Counted from the stretch's first letter, positions 1 to 26,100 are shown. The stretch is DNA of 64,000 bases from Morinoia aosen (GCA_030386875.1 CM059556.1:35442964-35506963), one strand, 5' to 3'. Numbers and translations are program-made. Notes: a model not told the origin generated them from the sequence alone.

Positions 1-829
1 CTATTTTTGGCATAACCATGTATTTTATGTGTGCGCTAACCAGGATGTTCATTTCATGTTTCTAATTTTCTTCTATTGAGTGAAATTCTCATAGGTTGAT
101 AGTTGCCAAGAAATTCTATGCAGCGGATGGAAGTGTTGGGTCGCAGATCTTTAGCATTTTGCCTGAGGGCACTGGTGCGCAATTATTGTGGCGATATATA
201 TATTTCCCTGTGCCAAAATCCACGTGTTCATCTTTAAAATAAAGGTGTTCAATCTTTCAATGCTTATTATTCTCCATGCTTATTTATGTGGGTAACGTGC
301 GAGCACAAAGGTGTACATTATATTTATTTGTGGAGGTTGCAATTCCTCATGCGTTACGTGCTTAACCAGCATTGTTTTCGCAACAACGGTAGGTATAAAT
401 TGAAAGATCATTAGTTAATACATTTATTAGAAAAGGCGTCACACGCATAAAATCTGGTCTGATGAGATTCAGTGTACCTAACTCTAGTGACTCGTTAGCT
501 AGAGAGCCGTACAATACTGATCACTCATTAGGAATGTCACATAAAACACGGAGTTCTACTTTAAGAAAATAGCTAAAAACTTGATAACATCTTGAAAAAA
601 TGCACATTCCTAAACGAACACTGCACTTTACTGCAAAAAAGGAGAAAAAATAAAAGTCTGACAACTGAACTAATGTATGACTAATTTCGAATAATACATA
701 AATATTGCAAAAAAACGCAGGGAATGACTCTTGAAGGCTCAAATTTAAAACTCTACTAGACACATAAGAACAATGAAGTAACAGTAAAAATTGTACTTCA
801 TGAGTGACGTTTCTCGCGACATCGAGTTT

Positions 830-1100
830 CCTCTGAAGGTGTCAGGAAAGTTGAAAGGAGTGGAGGTTCCTTACTAAGATTATGTTCGACAGTCGTATCC
901 AAGGTACCAAGTTGGATCTTTTTAATAGTCAGGAAAATTGTAAGGCATCGAGGTTCCTCACTAGCATCATGTTTGACAGTCATATCCAAGATACCAAGTT
1001 CGATTCTTCTCTCAAGATGTAGGGAAAATTGTAAGGCATGGAGGTCCACCACTAGAATTATGTTTGACAGTCGTATCCTAGATACCACCCAGCTCTCTTC
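830..1100 (+). repeat. About 89-bp tandem repeat, 3 units
   Basis: GTCAGGAAAATTG near 840, 928 and 1,018, each followed by GAGGTTCC-type and GACAGTCGTATCCAAG. Confidence 0.78.
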
Positions 1101-1514
1101 ATTACAATTTGAGCCTTCAGAAGTCTAATAACATTAGCGCTGATGATGACTCTCAAAAAGTGTTAAGCTTGGCCAACAGAAAACTCTGTTGTCTAGTTTA
1201 GTTTAGAATTTGAACCTTCAATATGAAGCCCAGATGCATAATATTTGATATACATACTGCAAACTGATTTTCCGAAAAAATCACAACTGCATTGATTCCT
1301 AAGCCGCTGAGTAGAGAGAACAGCAAAATTTCAAGGCAAAGCGTTAATGTTCCACTAAAATAAGGCTTACAGATAAAGCACAAATGAAGTGCAGAATGCA
1401 ACACAGAAGAAGAGGCGTGAGCCCAATAAGTCTGTACAAAGCGACGACTTCCACGACAACAAGAAGTCCCACAAGCAACAAAATCTGCAGCGAGTGCCAG
1501 TCGCATTAAACTGT

Positions 1515-1757
1515 GTTTACACGATCATTGAGTGCGCGTGTGAGCAGTGAAGAGAGGCGCAAGCCCGCCCACTTGCTCTCGCTTCAGGCTCATGTACTGC
1601 TCAATAACAGTGCAGACTATGCTTGTTTTCATGGCACTGGCCAGAGCTTGTCAGTGTCATTACAGACGCACTGTCATTGAGCAAGTAAATGAGCAAGTGG
1701 GCGGGCTTGCGCCTCTCTTCACTGCCCACGTGCACACTCAATGATCGTGTAAACAGG
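1515..1757. mobile_element. Short TIR element, about 240 bp
   Basis: Inverted ends GTTTACACGATCATTGAGTG. Arms continue for about 60 bp through GAGAGGCGCAAGCCCGCCCA. No ORF of its own. Confidence 0.72.
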
Positions 1758-1992
1758 CCTTTACGAACGCCTGCCGTGCGGCTTAACTCCTGCAGTGCTC
1801 ACGAATCGTAGGGATCACACGAAGCATTCAACGTATGTACAGCAACTCGGGGGATAGATTTTACTAGTTCTAACGGTTTACTTTTCTTCAAAGCAGAACT
1901 ATTCGCTAGTCTGTACAATTCTACTCCAAGTCTAGAATACGACCGTTTTAAAGGGGAGTAATAATTCTGACATCGCTAGGAAGAAGTGTGTA

Positions 1993-2360
1993 GATTAGAC
2001 TATGAGTTAGTTTCAGTCCCCCCCCCCCTAACCACATCGAAAGTGTTCCAAAGAGAGGAAGGATGAAGGCACCATTTAATATGGAGTTAAGGGAACGCGC
2101 TATCTATGCACAAGGTTCATAGAAACAGTTGTAAAGTTGGATAAAAATTTTTGGATCAAGATAAAAAATAGAAAAGAAAGTGATAGGTGCTTGAAAGCAA
2201 GACAGCAATGCACCGAAAAAACATGGCCTGTAACAAAACAAAGAATATATTCTACTACTCCAAAAATAAAGCTTGTCTAACCTTCAGCTGGGGACCTCAG
2301 ATCTTCCTCCTGGGAGCACTAATTTTCATTGCGATATTAGTACCCCCTAAGGAGACTGAA
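1993..2360 (-). mobile_element. SINE-like element, diverged
   Basis: Same family with a C-homopolymer expansion near 2,020 and several small changes. A chance ORF at 2,187-2,450 is antisense to it. Confidence 0.7.
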
Positions 2361-2459
2361 CTCGAGGAGAATTATTCTCAGAACCGCCATAGTAGTAAGT
2401 ATCTAAGCGAAACTCCGATGCTCTATAAAATATACTCGGGAATAGCCTAACCTGAAGAG

Positions 2460-3530
2460 AGCGCTTAGATGTAAGCCACATACCAGTACAAATCATGGTA
2501 TACGGAGAGTCCAATAAATAAGGATAAATTAAAATGTTTTAAAAAATAGTTTAAACTCATTTTGTTAGTCCTATTGAAGATATGCTACATAAAAAAGGGT
2601 AAATATGCCGCGATCACACACACAACCTCATCACGGCGACTACAACTCGCCCACGTAAGCAATACTTGAGAGGCTCGGTTATAATTAAAGAGGTCACCAT
2701 ATGTTCAATATGAGGTTGCCTAAATAATGTGACTAACCCGCTGGCAGGAGTCTCTTTGCCTCGAACTTAGTTTTATTGGTGACGCAGAAAAAAAGATTTC
2801 CGTCGCCTGCGATAAATTACACATTTATAATTTCCAAGCTGCTCAATCTTTAAAACTAAAATGCACAGATGGTTGCTGGTGCAGATAAGAAAATTCAGTA
2901 GCTCACTATTCATTACTCATTTCTACATTGCGAACTGCCTATCCCTAAAATAACAATGCACAAACTTTTTCTAAAATGTTCGTATTCACCATTCGATTTA
3001 CTCGGCTCAGTTCGCGATGATTCACCAAGTTCATCAGCAAGAGAACACATCACACGAACACAATATCATTCTTGAATACCTTAAACCATGTTCAGTAAAA
3101 AGAGCTAACACTAATCTTTGTTCATGGAACACGAGACTGTGCAAATCCTTCACAAAGAGTTAGACAATAGGATCTTAAGCCATTATGTGTGATTTATTAT
3201 TGCTTAAAGGTAGCCAATGTACTCACAAATAAAGACGTCACTGTGAAGGGGCGTGAGTATCATTCACTACAAACGCAAGCAAAATTCTAGGAAATAAGTG
3301 AAGAAGTGTATCGCTTGTGGCTGATAAGCGTGCAAATAAGACATTACGAGTATCATTCACTGCAAACCCAAATGATATTTCAAGCCATCAGTAACGTAGA
3401 TTGATTGGAATAAGGCAGTTTCTAACTTTCTCCTCCGATAATGAAATAAGAAACTAAAGTTACTTTCAACACGTAATGAGGTAAGGAATATTCACGCTAA
3501 CTCGATATATGTCAACATCTTGACTACTTG
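2460..3530. other. No gene seen
   Basis: AT-rich sequence with stops in all frames. Only short direct repeats (GAGTATCATTCACTAC/GC near 3,255 and 3,348). Confidence 0.5.
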
Positions 3531-3539
3531 GTGAGTCAC

Positions 3540-3745
3540 CAGTGGCCTCTGAGAGGATTTCCATCAAGAGGGAAATTTTGAGGGGCATTTCCAAAAAGAG
3601 GGGGGACCTCTGAGAGGGTGTCCATGAAGGGGAGGATTTCTGAGGGAATTCCGATAAAAATAAGAGTATCCCTGAGGGGATTTCTGAAAAAAGGTGTTCT
3701 CGGAGGGGATTTTTTATAAAGAGAGGGGACTTTGAGGGGATTTCT
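3540..3745 (+). repeat. GA-rich degenerate minisatellite
   Basis: About six units with CTGAGGGGATTTC and AAAAGAGGGG; spacing about 30-36 bp. Confidence 0.65.
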
Positions 3746-4074
3746 AAACTAAGCTTTTACATGTACGAAGTAAAAATCAATTGAAGGCACGTTCTAATTG
3801 ATATTTCGTTCATTTCTATGTTTAAAATCGAAAATGAGTTCAATTTGAATTGAATGCATATTGAACTTCGTTTAGCCCAAGCAGTTAGCGAGTTGATGAG
3901 GCCATTGCAGTTATTTCAGGTGAAAAACGCCATCATGACGGTAGAAATGGGCATTTCATTGAGTTGATATGGCGCTACAGAAGAAAAAAACTTGAATTTT
4001 TTTTCCGGATGAGACCGCCATGTTGTCAGAGTTTTACGGACGCAACATTAAAGAATAAAGATATGATTATTCGT

Positions 4075-4300
4075 TAGTTTTAGCCTCCCTACCCACAGCA
4101 ACAAATGCGATCCAAAGAGAGGAGAGAAGGCACCATTCAGTATGGAGTTAAGGAAACGCAAAAATGTGGAAATCTCTTGGAATTCGAGCGGAAATCTCTT
4201 TTATTGCAGAAGCCTGATCTTTCCAGTAAGAAATAGTCATCCACTTTCTGAGATGGTTGGAAAGGAACGTAAATCTCTTTCATCGCAGAAGCCTATCCAA
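4075..4300 (-). mobile_element. SINE-like fragment
   Basis: The tail half of the same family (GCCTCCCTACCC to GGCACCATTCAGTATGGAG on plus), followed by a locally repeated module containing AAATCTCTTT and GCAGAAGCC. Confidence 0.6.
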
Positions 4301-5024
4301 TTAATGACAGGGAAGCTTTCACCTATAGAGATACTTGGTATGAAGCAGAAATTTGTTCAATCAGAGAAGCCATATTATATCCGTATGAAAGGAGTTTTCA
4401 CCTACAGAGAGACTCTTGGCATCAAGAGAAAATTTGTAACCTAAGTAAGAGCAGCGTGATATGTATTTTTGTGATGAAACCCTGTTTTAATCAAATCTGC
4501 ACAAAGAAGAAAAACTTGTGCGTACAACAGAGTCTTTGCATTCCTAACGAAAGCACCGCCATCAACACAAAATAAAATTTATCATCAGAAGATCCTTTTC
4601 AGGTTCAATGCAATAGGGCCCAGGACGAACGTAACAAGAATTGTACAGTAAATAGTGACCTACAGCATAACTGACCTAACCTCTGAGGAGGCGTTCATGA
4701 ACGGTCACAGTGTGAAGTTCTCTGTAAAAACTAGAGAAAAAAATATATCGCAGTTGCTCAATGATATTCGTACTCTACACACTTAGTCAAATATTCTTCC
4801 GTGAACACTGGGTCTATGAAATAAGAAAGACAATATGACGAAAAATTCTGCGCGTCATCAGTTTTAGTCAAACCGAGTGACAGGAGCAAGCACGTAATCC
4901 CTGAAGTGTGGGGAGGAGAAGTAAATAAGTAGTCTTAACCAAGCCGGCTTCTACTGCAAGGCATCTCGAGGTAGACTGGAGCTGACGGCTGACAATAGCT
5001 TATTAAGATACGAACATAAGTTAG

Positions 5025-5150
5025 TTTATGCCTCCCTAACCCCAACAAGGGTGATGACAAGAGAGCCAAAGGTTTTACTCAGATTAAGCTTGTTAGTTAA
5101 AGCCTCCCTAACCATAACAAAGGTGATCCAAAGAGAGGGAAATGCTTCAC
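5025..5150 (-). mobile_element. Two short SINE-like tail fragments
   Basis: Two successive pieces, each starting GTTAGTTTA/GTTAGTTAA then GCCTCCCTAACC, are broken after about 50-70 bases. Confidence 0.6.
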
Positions 5151-5597
5151 TCATATAACGACGCGGTTGGTAGGCGAAACTTATACTTATCAACAAAGAA
5201 GGTAAGGAGGTTCATCATCAACTCATCCATTACAAAGCACGTGACTGTGAAGTCCAGAGCTAAAATTTCCGGCAAATAAGTAATGCGAGAGGGATCACAA
5301 AGCACAGTAGACTTTCATGTGTATAGCTGCAAACTTTTTGGATCTGCCACTCATTACCGAAGGTCTCATTCAACTATTCCATCATTTGCCTACACAAATT
5401 ATTCAAGTCAGATCCTGACAAATATTCGCTGGAATTTAAAAATAGGAAAAGTGCACGCATAGAAGACAAATTGCTACCAACTCCATTGAAAACGTTTCCA
5501 TTTCCAAGCCCCTTACTTATACCTGTTAGGTGAGGCAATGAACTGTGCAGCGAGTTTAAAAACAATTATCACTGTCAATGATAGCACAAGTCATTGA

Positions 5598-5957
5598 TTA
5601 TGGATTATAAGTTAGTTTAAGCCTCCCTAACCGCTGCAAAAATAGAGCGTATCGAAGAGAGGAAGGAGGAAGGCACCATTTAGTATGGAGATAAGAAAAT
5701 GAGGAATCTATGCAGAGCGGGCATAGAAACAGTAAGATGGGAAAGAAGTTCGTGAAATAAGATAAAAGTTAAAGAAGAAAGTCAGAGGTGCTGAAAAACA
5801 GGACAGTAGTGAACCGAAAAAAGTTGGTCCTTAACATAACAAAAAACATTTCATTTCAACAAAAAGAAGGCCTACCTAACTCTCAGCTCGGGCCCTGCCA
5901 TTTTTCCCCTAGGAGCGCTAATTCCCATAGATACAATAGTTGTATCCCCCTGAGGGG
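5598..5957 (-). mobile_element. SINE-like element with 14-bp duplication
   Basis: Same family, full length. GCACAAGTCATTGA is duplicated at 5,584-5,597 and 5,958-5,971. Confidence 0.85.
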
Positions 5958-5999
5958 GCACAAGTCATTGAATGAAATAAAATTCTAAATAAGAAAATT

Positions 6000-7370
6000 T
6001 TTAGTATTATATAAAAAATACAAGAAACACTTAAACCTGTAAGACAAAAGTTACCGCAAGCACTCAAACCTAAGCCTTTTGATGAATTTAGCATAATAAA
6101 ACACCTCAGTCATTTTAGAAAGAATTCCTTAAGACTTACAAAGGTCTGGTAAAAGCAGAAAAACACAAGAAATTTCCGATATGCTAGACCACACATAATC
6201 ACCACTGGATCCCATACTTAAGCTAAATTATTTTTTGCACGGCAAAATGGAAAATCCAATTTCTATGCTCATAACATCAGGAAAGGCGACGTCATCACGA
6301 AGGCGCTGTTATTTTACACTCATTACCCATCAATTAAATACTCAATGCCCTATTTCCGTTGTACATGACACTAATCTTAGATTGCCAATTTTCTCTAAAG
6401 GAAGTCATTCAGAACGCGATATTTATTCCTCTAAAAGATAACATATCTTGCTAGAAGAAAAGGTTGGCGTTTAAAATGAGTAATAACTCAAAAAAGAATT
6501 TCATTCTCCAACTGCACAGTGCATTTCTGGGACAAAGTAAGTCTCTCAGATAGCAGCAAACCTTCTTCAAGGAAACACTACGCTTAAAAGGTAAAAAAAT
6601 TTTGCAGGGGAAAACAGTAGGTGAACCTAAGTCAAGCATTTGTTCGACGAACAAGAAAACTGAAGTGTCTTGTACAAAAATAATAATAACAAAGTTAAAC
6701 GGTGTTGATGAAATCAATATTAAAGAAGGAATACGAGTCCTTTACTGCTCCCCTGCACGCATGCTGTCTGATCTTTTACATCTGAGACTTGAACACTAGC
6801 AAGTCTCGCGCACAGCTAAGTGACAAAAAAACTAACCCTCACGCCCCCATACATACGAGTTTAGAACTCAAGAGCACTAAAAACAAAGCAGAAAGATAAC
6901 ACTCTTTAAAATCAAATGAAGAACTCGATGCGACATTCAAGTGAATTGCTAAATTATTGCCCTCAATAAATCGCCTACATATAAGTATAGAACTCACGAA
7001 CACTTCAACAAACATGTATGAAATCACTCGTAAAAATTGTATGATGCACTCAGTGACAATTAAATAACGTTAAATAGATTGCCTTTATGAGTCTCATGAA
7101 TTAATTTGAACTATTGGGAACCAGACTTTACAACACTGCTATTTCAGAAAGCATCAAATCAATCGGAAGAATGGCAAAGTAAAATTTTGGATCCCACCCA
7201 CAGTTAAAGTAAAACTCACTGACTGTGCTGGGTAAATTTGCTGAAGTATTCAAAGGGGAAAATATCCAACATCTATTTTTCCCAATACAGGTTAAAAGAG
7301 TTTACCTTATATACCCAATTCATGTCCCGTACACAACATCTCTTTAGATGAAGTACACATTCTAAAAACT
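6000..7370. other. No gene seen
   Basis: Intergenic sequence downstream of Rab4. Short chance ORFs only. Rab4 3' UTR could reach the right end, but no clear poly(A) signal could be assigned. Confidence 0.45.
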
Positions 7371-7384
7371 ACACCCACGCTTAC

Positions 7385-7835
7385 ATCTAGAAAGAAAATA
7401 AAACTTTAATGTTTGATCTAGAAATAAAATAAATCTCAAGTGTTCGATCTACAAATAAAATCAATCTCACTTGTTCGATCTAGAAATAAAATAAATCTCA
7501 ACGCTCTCGATCTCGAAATTAAATCAATCTCAAGACTCTCGCTCTAAAAAGAAAATAAATTGCATGGCTAAAAAAACATACCTCAAGACTCTCGCTTTAA
7601 AAAGAAAATACATCGCAATGCTAGAAAAAAAACTTACCTCACGACTCTCGCTTTAAAAAGAAAATACATCGCATGGCTAGAAAAAAAAACATACCTCACG
7701 ACTCTCGCTTTAAAAAGAAAATACATCGCATGGCAAGAAAAGAAAACATACCTCAGGACTCTTGCTTTAAAAAGAAAATACATCGCATGGCTAGAAAGAA
7801 AACATACCTCAAGACTCTCGCACTTGAAAGAAAAC
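7385..7835 (+). repeat. Minisatellite downstream of Rab4
   Basis: First about 35-bp units (GATCTAGAAATAAAATAAAT), then five units of 52-58 bp with CATCGCATGGCTAGAAA, CATACCTCACGACTCTCGCT and TTAAAAAGAAAATA. Confidence 0.8.
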
Positions 7836-7934
7836 AAATCCCAAAAGTCTGGATCAAAACCAAATGTCAAGACTCTGAAGGCGCTGGGCCGCAAGGAGAG
7901 GGCGTGCGTCGGCAGGCAGATGCGGGTGACTACA

Positions 7935-19801
<11,867 letters not shown>

Positions 19802-20504
19802 GTCTGTGATATTAAAAAACTAACTTTATTGTAGTACAATATATTTACAAAGAGGTCATTTTAGAACTAAAGTCATTTACTGAACCATTAGTAAGACTCA
19901 ACATGGAAACACTGAAAAGAACATAAATTATTGGCTATAAAATTGAACATTAAATGGAATATCAGAGAATTGAATCTGAAAAAAATGTTGAAGAAATTAA
20001 GTTGAAAAATTTGCATGTCTATTAGTTAAAAGGATCAATTTAGACTATTCAAAGGCCCATTCAAATAGTATACCTGATGCTTATAATAACAGTAACAGAA
20101 TAGGAAACTATCAACCATAAGCAATGGCTTTAAAAATTCTCAAAGTAGAGGTTGTTATGTATCTACAAAATTTGACCAGCAGTACTTATTCCATTTATAT
20201 TTTTTGTTTTTACCAGCACTTTCTGTGATAAAATACTAACACAGATAGATGATACATTAACATATAAGTGATAGGATGTAAGTGTCTGAAATACCTAGTT
20301 AGAAACAAATATTCAAGTTTAAAGATAAGCTTTATCTTGTAAGTTCCATGCTTATTGAGGTAACTTTTTTAGTACTAGGTTCTGGTTGGAGAAGAAATGA
20401 TTAGCCCTATAGTTGCACTTATACAGAAAGCTAAATCTTCTATATTATCAAATCTATAATATGTGTTCCAAACTTGACAAATTACTGCTGCCAGCTCAAA
20501 AAAA

Positions 20505-21045
20505 TGGTCAATATTGAATATAATGTTGTCAACGAATTTCATAATTTCGTAGGTATAGATAGGTAATATAGTCAATTTTAAGACGTTTTACACGAATGAC
20601 AATGTGCCCGGAAATGCTTAGTTTAGGAGATATAGGATAAACAACGCCAGGTAAGAATAGCATAAACGGCAGTTTCGATATGGCTCTTCCGCGTTTTGCG
20701 GACGCGGACCTCGCCAAGTTTTTTGGCGGGAGTCATCGGCCTTGGTATGGTTGAATTAAATTAAGATATTTTAGGCTTACTTAGGTTAGGATACTTAACT
20801 AAATCAACTTTACCAAACCTAACCTTACCTATCGTTACGTCAGAACCGGATTTCTGCTTATTTACCTCTCCGTTTGTTTAATTTTATTAACGACGTTCCT
20901 ATAACTTCAAAGTTAAATATCTCCAAAAATAAGAATTTCCGGGCACATTGTCATTCATGTAAAACGTCTTAAAATTGACTATATTACCTATCTATACCTA
21001 CGAAATTATAAAATTCGTTGACAACATTATATTCAATATTGACCA
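20505..21045. mobile_element. Foldback element, 541 bp
   Basis: Arms of about 150 bp (20,505-20,660 and 20,885-21,045) start TGGTCAATATTGAATATAAT and include AATGTGCCCGGAAAT and its complement. A-runs flank both ends. Middle is non-coding. Confidence 0.78.
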
Positions 21046-21049
21046 AAAA

Positions 21050-23030
21050 AATCTCTTTATCTCTCAATAAAATTTTGAATACATGAAATCTAATTATTAA
21101 GTGTTCATGTATTTACTTCTTAGATAATAGTATTCATTATTACCAGCATAAAGCAATCAAGTCTAGTAGCTGATGTACCTACAGACTTTTTTTCAGATTG
21201 CTATCTTTTCCATAACTCAAGTCAGGTAATATAGGGCTAATTAATTCATGACGTGTTTGATCAATCAATAACTCAGCCAGGTTCCATGTTTTTTGACACA
21301 GCATTACGTACTCTAAAGCATAACGTGATTTTAGACTAAATAATAGCACATTTTAGAGGTTGTTTATTTGTAGTCTTTGTAGTCCATTGCAAATGATGGG
21401 GTATATAATACAGGGTTACAAATTCATTCACCACCTCATCAGTTGAAAAAGTCGTCCATAATGGCGAAAAAATATGACAATCCTAAAATGACTCATCAGT
21501 TACGCATATTGGGATATGAATAAATTGATAAACTGTCAAGATTGCTTCTGCCTTTGGTAAATCGCGTCAAGAAAACAGTGATAGGCAGTTTTTGGTGCCA
21601 CTGCAGGAGCTTATTAAATAGGAAATATGTCTCATAGCATCAACAGTGAATCGTTGTATAGACCCTGTGAGAGTTCAGTTGTTTTGTTGGCGGACGTACG
21701 AAAAATGTTGATGTCAAAGGTCGTGTACTCAAACGTTTTTGATTCAAGTTTAATAGAATACCATACTGAATTTTTCCAATGCCTCTTGATTTCTACGACA
21801 CAATTATGGTTAATTCCTAGTTAGCCGGTGCTCATTTCATATACATGGGTTGAATTGGGATTTATGACCAAGTTATTTCTTTTCCTAAGTGACGAAACAC
21901 TGAGTATGAGGTTGATTCCCGTAAAGCCTCTCTTGGCTTTTTGAAAGAATTGGAGTTAAAGTGATATGATCATTTAAGCATTTAAACTTTACAGTAAAAA
22001 AGATTCATATATGTGGCTTGGATTTCCCTTTAAATGTAGTAATCAGGTTCCACAACTCATAGGGGACCAAAAAATATGCAATAACCTCTAAACCGATCCG
22101 GACTCAGTCACATAAATCTTCCTGTACCGAATACTTTACGGGTGAAACTGAAAGACTAGTTCTTAAAATAAATAAACTGTTGAATCTATGGTACTCTTTG
22201 CCAACTGGAACTTAAAACCGATCCATTGAGTTCACTGATGGAATTTCTGCTAGAGCCCTAGCGGCCACGGTGCAAGAAAACTGCTGTACAAGCAGGCAAT
22301 GTGTCTGGTCGCGTTATATTGTTGCCATTGTACATTTAATACAGTGGCACAGCGTCGATAATCAACAGGGTAGAAAAACGAAGAAGCGAAAGCATGTGAT
22401 TCAAGAATTTTTGGCAGGGATGTTGGGCTACGTTAGGAACGCTCCAAATACTCCTCGGTGAGGTGATGGTGATTTTTTCAATAGTAATCGTTATGATTAT
22501 TTCAGTAATTATTCATAAATAAACACACGCTATATTTTTCGGCGTATTACTGCTCTCAATGAATTTTTCTATTGAGATAATCGATTATTCATGACAATTC
22601 CTTTCCAGAAATACTGCGTTCTCTTAAATGACATGATCGCTTAAAGATTTGAACGCAAACTTGAAGTATTTTTGCGCAGCGAGGTACGTGCTGCTTATCG
22701 AGGCATATTGACGAGCTCATATTAAAAAAATTGTTGTCTGTGAGTTTACCTAACTCACACTGTTAATGCTTTTCCCGTAACTTCTCTTGCGAAACTTTCT
22801 AAACAATGAAAAGAAAATTTTCAACAGTCGCTCGTGAGAGTTTACGTTGAGCACATACAACAGCCTCAATCTCCTTGAGCAAGTTCTTCCCACTCTGATG
22901 AGGGCTGAGGAAAAACTATTGCGTGATTTGCCAGAAGTTTTTTCTGGATTTTTTGGCATAGATGCAAAATGTCGTGCATATGTAAGCACAGCTAGCTATT
23001 ATTGCAGCTCAAATTGCCTAATAATTTCTA
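21050..23030. other. Rab4 to gene A intergenic region
   Basis: Divergent promoters are expected here (Rab4 reads left, gene A reads right). No TATA or other core element could be assigned, and ORFs are short and unsupported. Confidence 0.45.
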
Positions 23031-23036
23031 TGCAAA

Positions 23037-23147
23037 ATGTCCTTATTGTTACTCGCCCAGTTTGGTGTAGCTTTCTTCATTGGATCATTTCAAGTCTGTA
23101 GTGCCGATGATTGCATTGCTGCTCAGCCCAGCCCGACGTTCAAAGAA
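23037..23147 (+). CDS. Gene A exon 1, signal peptide
   Basis: Begins MSLLLLAQFGVAFFIG, a strong hydrophobic core, then SADDC as a likely cleavage region. It ends in phase 0 at a GTAAGT donor. Not similar in sequence to the exon 1 shared by genes B and C. Confidence 0.65.
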
Positions 23148-26100
23148 GTAAGTGAAAGCTTCACAAACGTTCTGAAACCTCGGCATGTTTATGTAAATTC
23201 CGTTTTTAGACGCGCAAAGGTTTTTAATGTTTGATATGTTTTCATTGTTTCACATCTTGAAGACAGATGAAGCATGAGTATTTCAGAGAAAGCATAGAGA
23301 AAAAACAACGGTATAATGATAAATTTCAGTTCTGCTTTCTGAGAAACTTTTTGATTGTGAATAACTTGGTCCCCTTATAAATTCTTGAAGTGTCATTCGT
23401 CCGATAAATTTTGTCCGTAGCATCTTTGTAGCTCTTCCTTTCACCTGGCAAAAATTAACCCTGAACAATTGGTATTCTTTAGATTTTGCAGGTATTGACA
23501 CTAGTTTACTCGATTGTTTACGTATATTTTGCCGTCGTTCACAACACCACGCACTTTCACAACTAATATTTATTCAAATGGTTCTCACAAACCACCATGT
23601 AATTTTGAAAGTATTTTTTGTGAGTGTAACGTCATAAAATCAAATTGAAGAACTTACGCATGTCTACTGAAATAATTTTTTGATGTATTATAGGTCTGCT
23701 TTTGAGCCTTGAAATGCTGGTACCATAGCTGAGTTATCGAGGTGCAACAGCTTTTGGCAGGAGTGCTGGTTTGGTTGCCTGCTTTTTGCAACTGTGGAAA
23801 GCGACAGAAATGAGGCGCCCTTTGTTCACTTACGATTACACTATGATCAAATTCTTCTGCAATTTGAGGAAATAGTCATACGCTCTCTCCAACGAATGGT
23901 GTATTTTGTCACGAAAAATGTCGTAATTCATTAGGCTTGATATTCAATTATGGCTTATCTATTTGTACACCTCGGATGGTTTGTCAATTAATACTCCTCG
24001 TATGGAACTTTTGTTTTAGGTCGTCTTATATTAAGAAACTTTTAAAAGCCAATATGTTGGCATGTATCTCATGTGGCAACTTGGAAATAAACGGTTTTGT
24101 TTGTTTGTTTGTTTGTTCAATCACGCACCATTGCTTGCTGTTTAAGTGCGTGTTGTGTCTTTCGACAGGACATAAAACACTTATTTCTTATTGATATGTT
24201 TTACACAGTAACCTAAAATTCACTCACTTTACTCGAACACAGTTACTGATGCTTCTTCTACTACTGTTTTTTTAATCTTTAATCTACTCACTGTAAAAAA
24301 CTATCAACTAAAGTAATAGCTCTCTTCCAGTTATGAATTCAGCTAATTGAGCATTTCTGTTACACACTGACACTACAATACTTCTTCAACCGTTGGTTTT
24401 CGAACCCCTTAACTACTTACAGCGCAACATCATCCACTGAAGTAATCGCTCTATTCCAGTAATAAACTCAGCTAATCGAGCATTTCTGTTTCAAGAAAAA
24501 AATGAAAGAAAAACAGTTTATTTCCAATAAAGTTAAAACATGAAATGGTTAACATTGTTTTTTTTTAAATATCTCAACATTAACAGTAGTGTCATACATT
24601 CAGTATACATACAATCGTAAAACAGTAGGAAGGAATTTTAGATCGCTTATTTCTGCGTGATCTGGATGGTAACTTTCTATTTTCTTATACTCAGGCGATG
24701 TTGAACGCGATGGAACACAGTGGTCTCAGTTTGTCCGTCATTTCCGAGTTCATCGTGACGTTTGCTCGACGGGATCCAGCTTTCGCTTGCGTGAGTGTCC
24801 GAAAGTAATTTGTCGGTAGCATTTGGATAGTGAAGCATTATAGATGACGTTGTGAAGTAGACAAGCAGTTAGGAAGAAAATGCAAAGAATACGCTAAGAA
24901 TTGGAACGATGTCGATTGCGAGTCTGTAAAAGATGTATACGGCCAAAGCTAGGAAGCAGGAAAATTGAACGAGCTAGCTTAATTTTTTGAATGCATTGCG
25001 GTGGAATTCGTCGTTTTAGATATCTCTTAATTTTATCAAAGCTCCATACTAAGACGGTGTATAACTTAGAGTTAAAGTCAACGTTTCTCAAAAGGATACA
25101 AACAAGATGCTAAAACTGGATTATCAAGGCCGTAGCACAATCTGAGGTGAGTAAGAAAGAAAAACAGTCAACGTGGAGTGCGCACACAGCTGTCTTTCGT
25201 TATACGAAACAATTCTGCAGCAAGCGTAGTGACTGTAAAGTGTGTCACGCAAAAGGACGACATAATAACGAGTAATTGAATTAGTATTTAATCCAAAATA
25301 CAGTACACGATGAGCTCACACGCACAGTTATTCGAATAGCGCTGAAGATGAAGATTTACAATTGACTCTGAACCATTTCGGGCGAGATGGTACCAGTGTG
25401 AACAACTTTCCTACAACGCGCTGAGGATACATAGAGATACAACGTAAAAAGAAAGCAAAAATTGCATGCGTCCTGATTAATTTCGTTACCGGTTTGCTTT
25501 GAGAGGTATTGAATTCAAGCTCCTATTGATTTATTCAGCCAACACTTATATCGGGATGCTGAGCATAATTTTTTTTTGAAACTGGTCAAACTCATGAAAA
25601 AGAAAACCTTTTAGGTAAAGTGCTCGGCGCAGTGTCTAGACCTGGATGGTGACTGACGTCAGTAGAGCTTGGATTGAATTGCAGCTCGTTACAGCGTCTA
25701 AACCTGGATGGCGCGTGGCGTCAATGAAGGCTTGGATTGAATGGCAGCTCTGTATATATTACAGTATATAGAAGTAGAATAATTTTCAGGTAGAATTCGT
25801 TTCGGTGACGTTTATTTTCTTTAATAAATCACTAGTATGAATTTTCCCCCAAGATCGTTTACTTGCCAATATGTATTGCACCAAAATGTGTTTTACCGTC
25901 AAAATACGTTTCACTCTCCAGAACACATCATCGCAGCCCCAGCGCTGGCCATCCGGTTTTATACCGTACGAAATCGGTGACGGATTCTGTAAGTTTAAAT
26001 GATTTATTTGATTGCGCTCATCAAAGGACGTAACAAGGTATATAACTAGATCCCAATTGACAGTCGTGTTTCACTGTACGGTACTCTATGCAAACGTTGT

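Noticed and set aside
1198-1506. 102-aa minus-strand ORF
   Set aside because: No domain, no splice context and no resemblance to known proteins. Adjacent to a TIR element; length is within chance for this composition.
2187-2450. 87-aa plus-strand ORF
   Set aside because: Lies antisense across a SINE-like repeat. The related copy near 5,788 gives a different, shorter frame.
22847-23101. 84-aa plus-strand ORF upstream of gene A
   Set aside because: Somewhat protein-like (LEQVLPTLMRAEEKLLRDLP) but not recognised. It overlaps the gene A start exon in another frame, and no splice partner was found.
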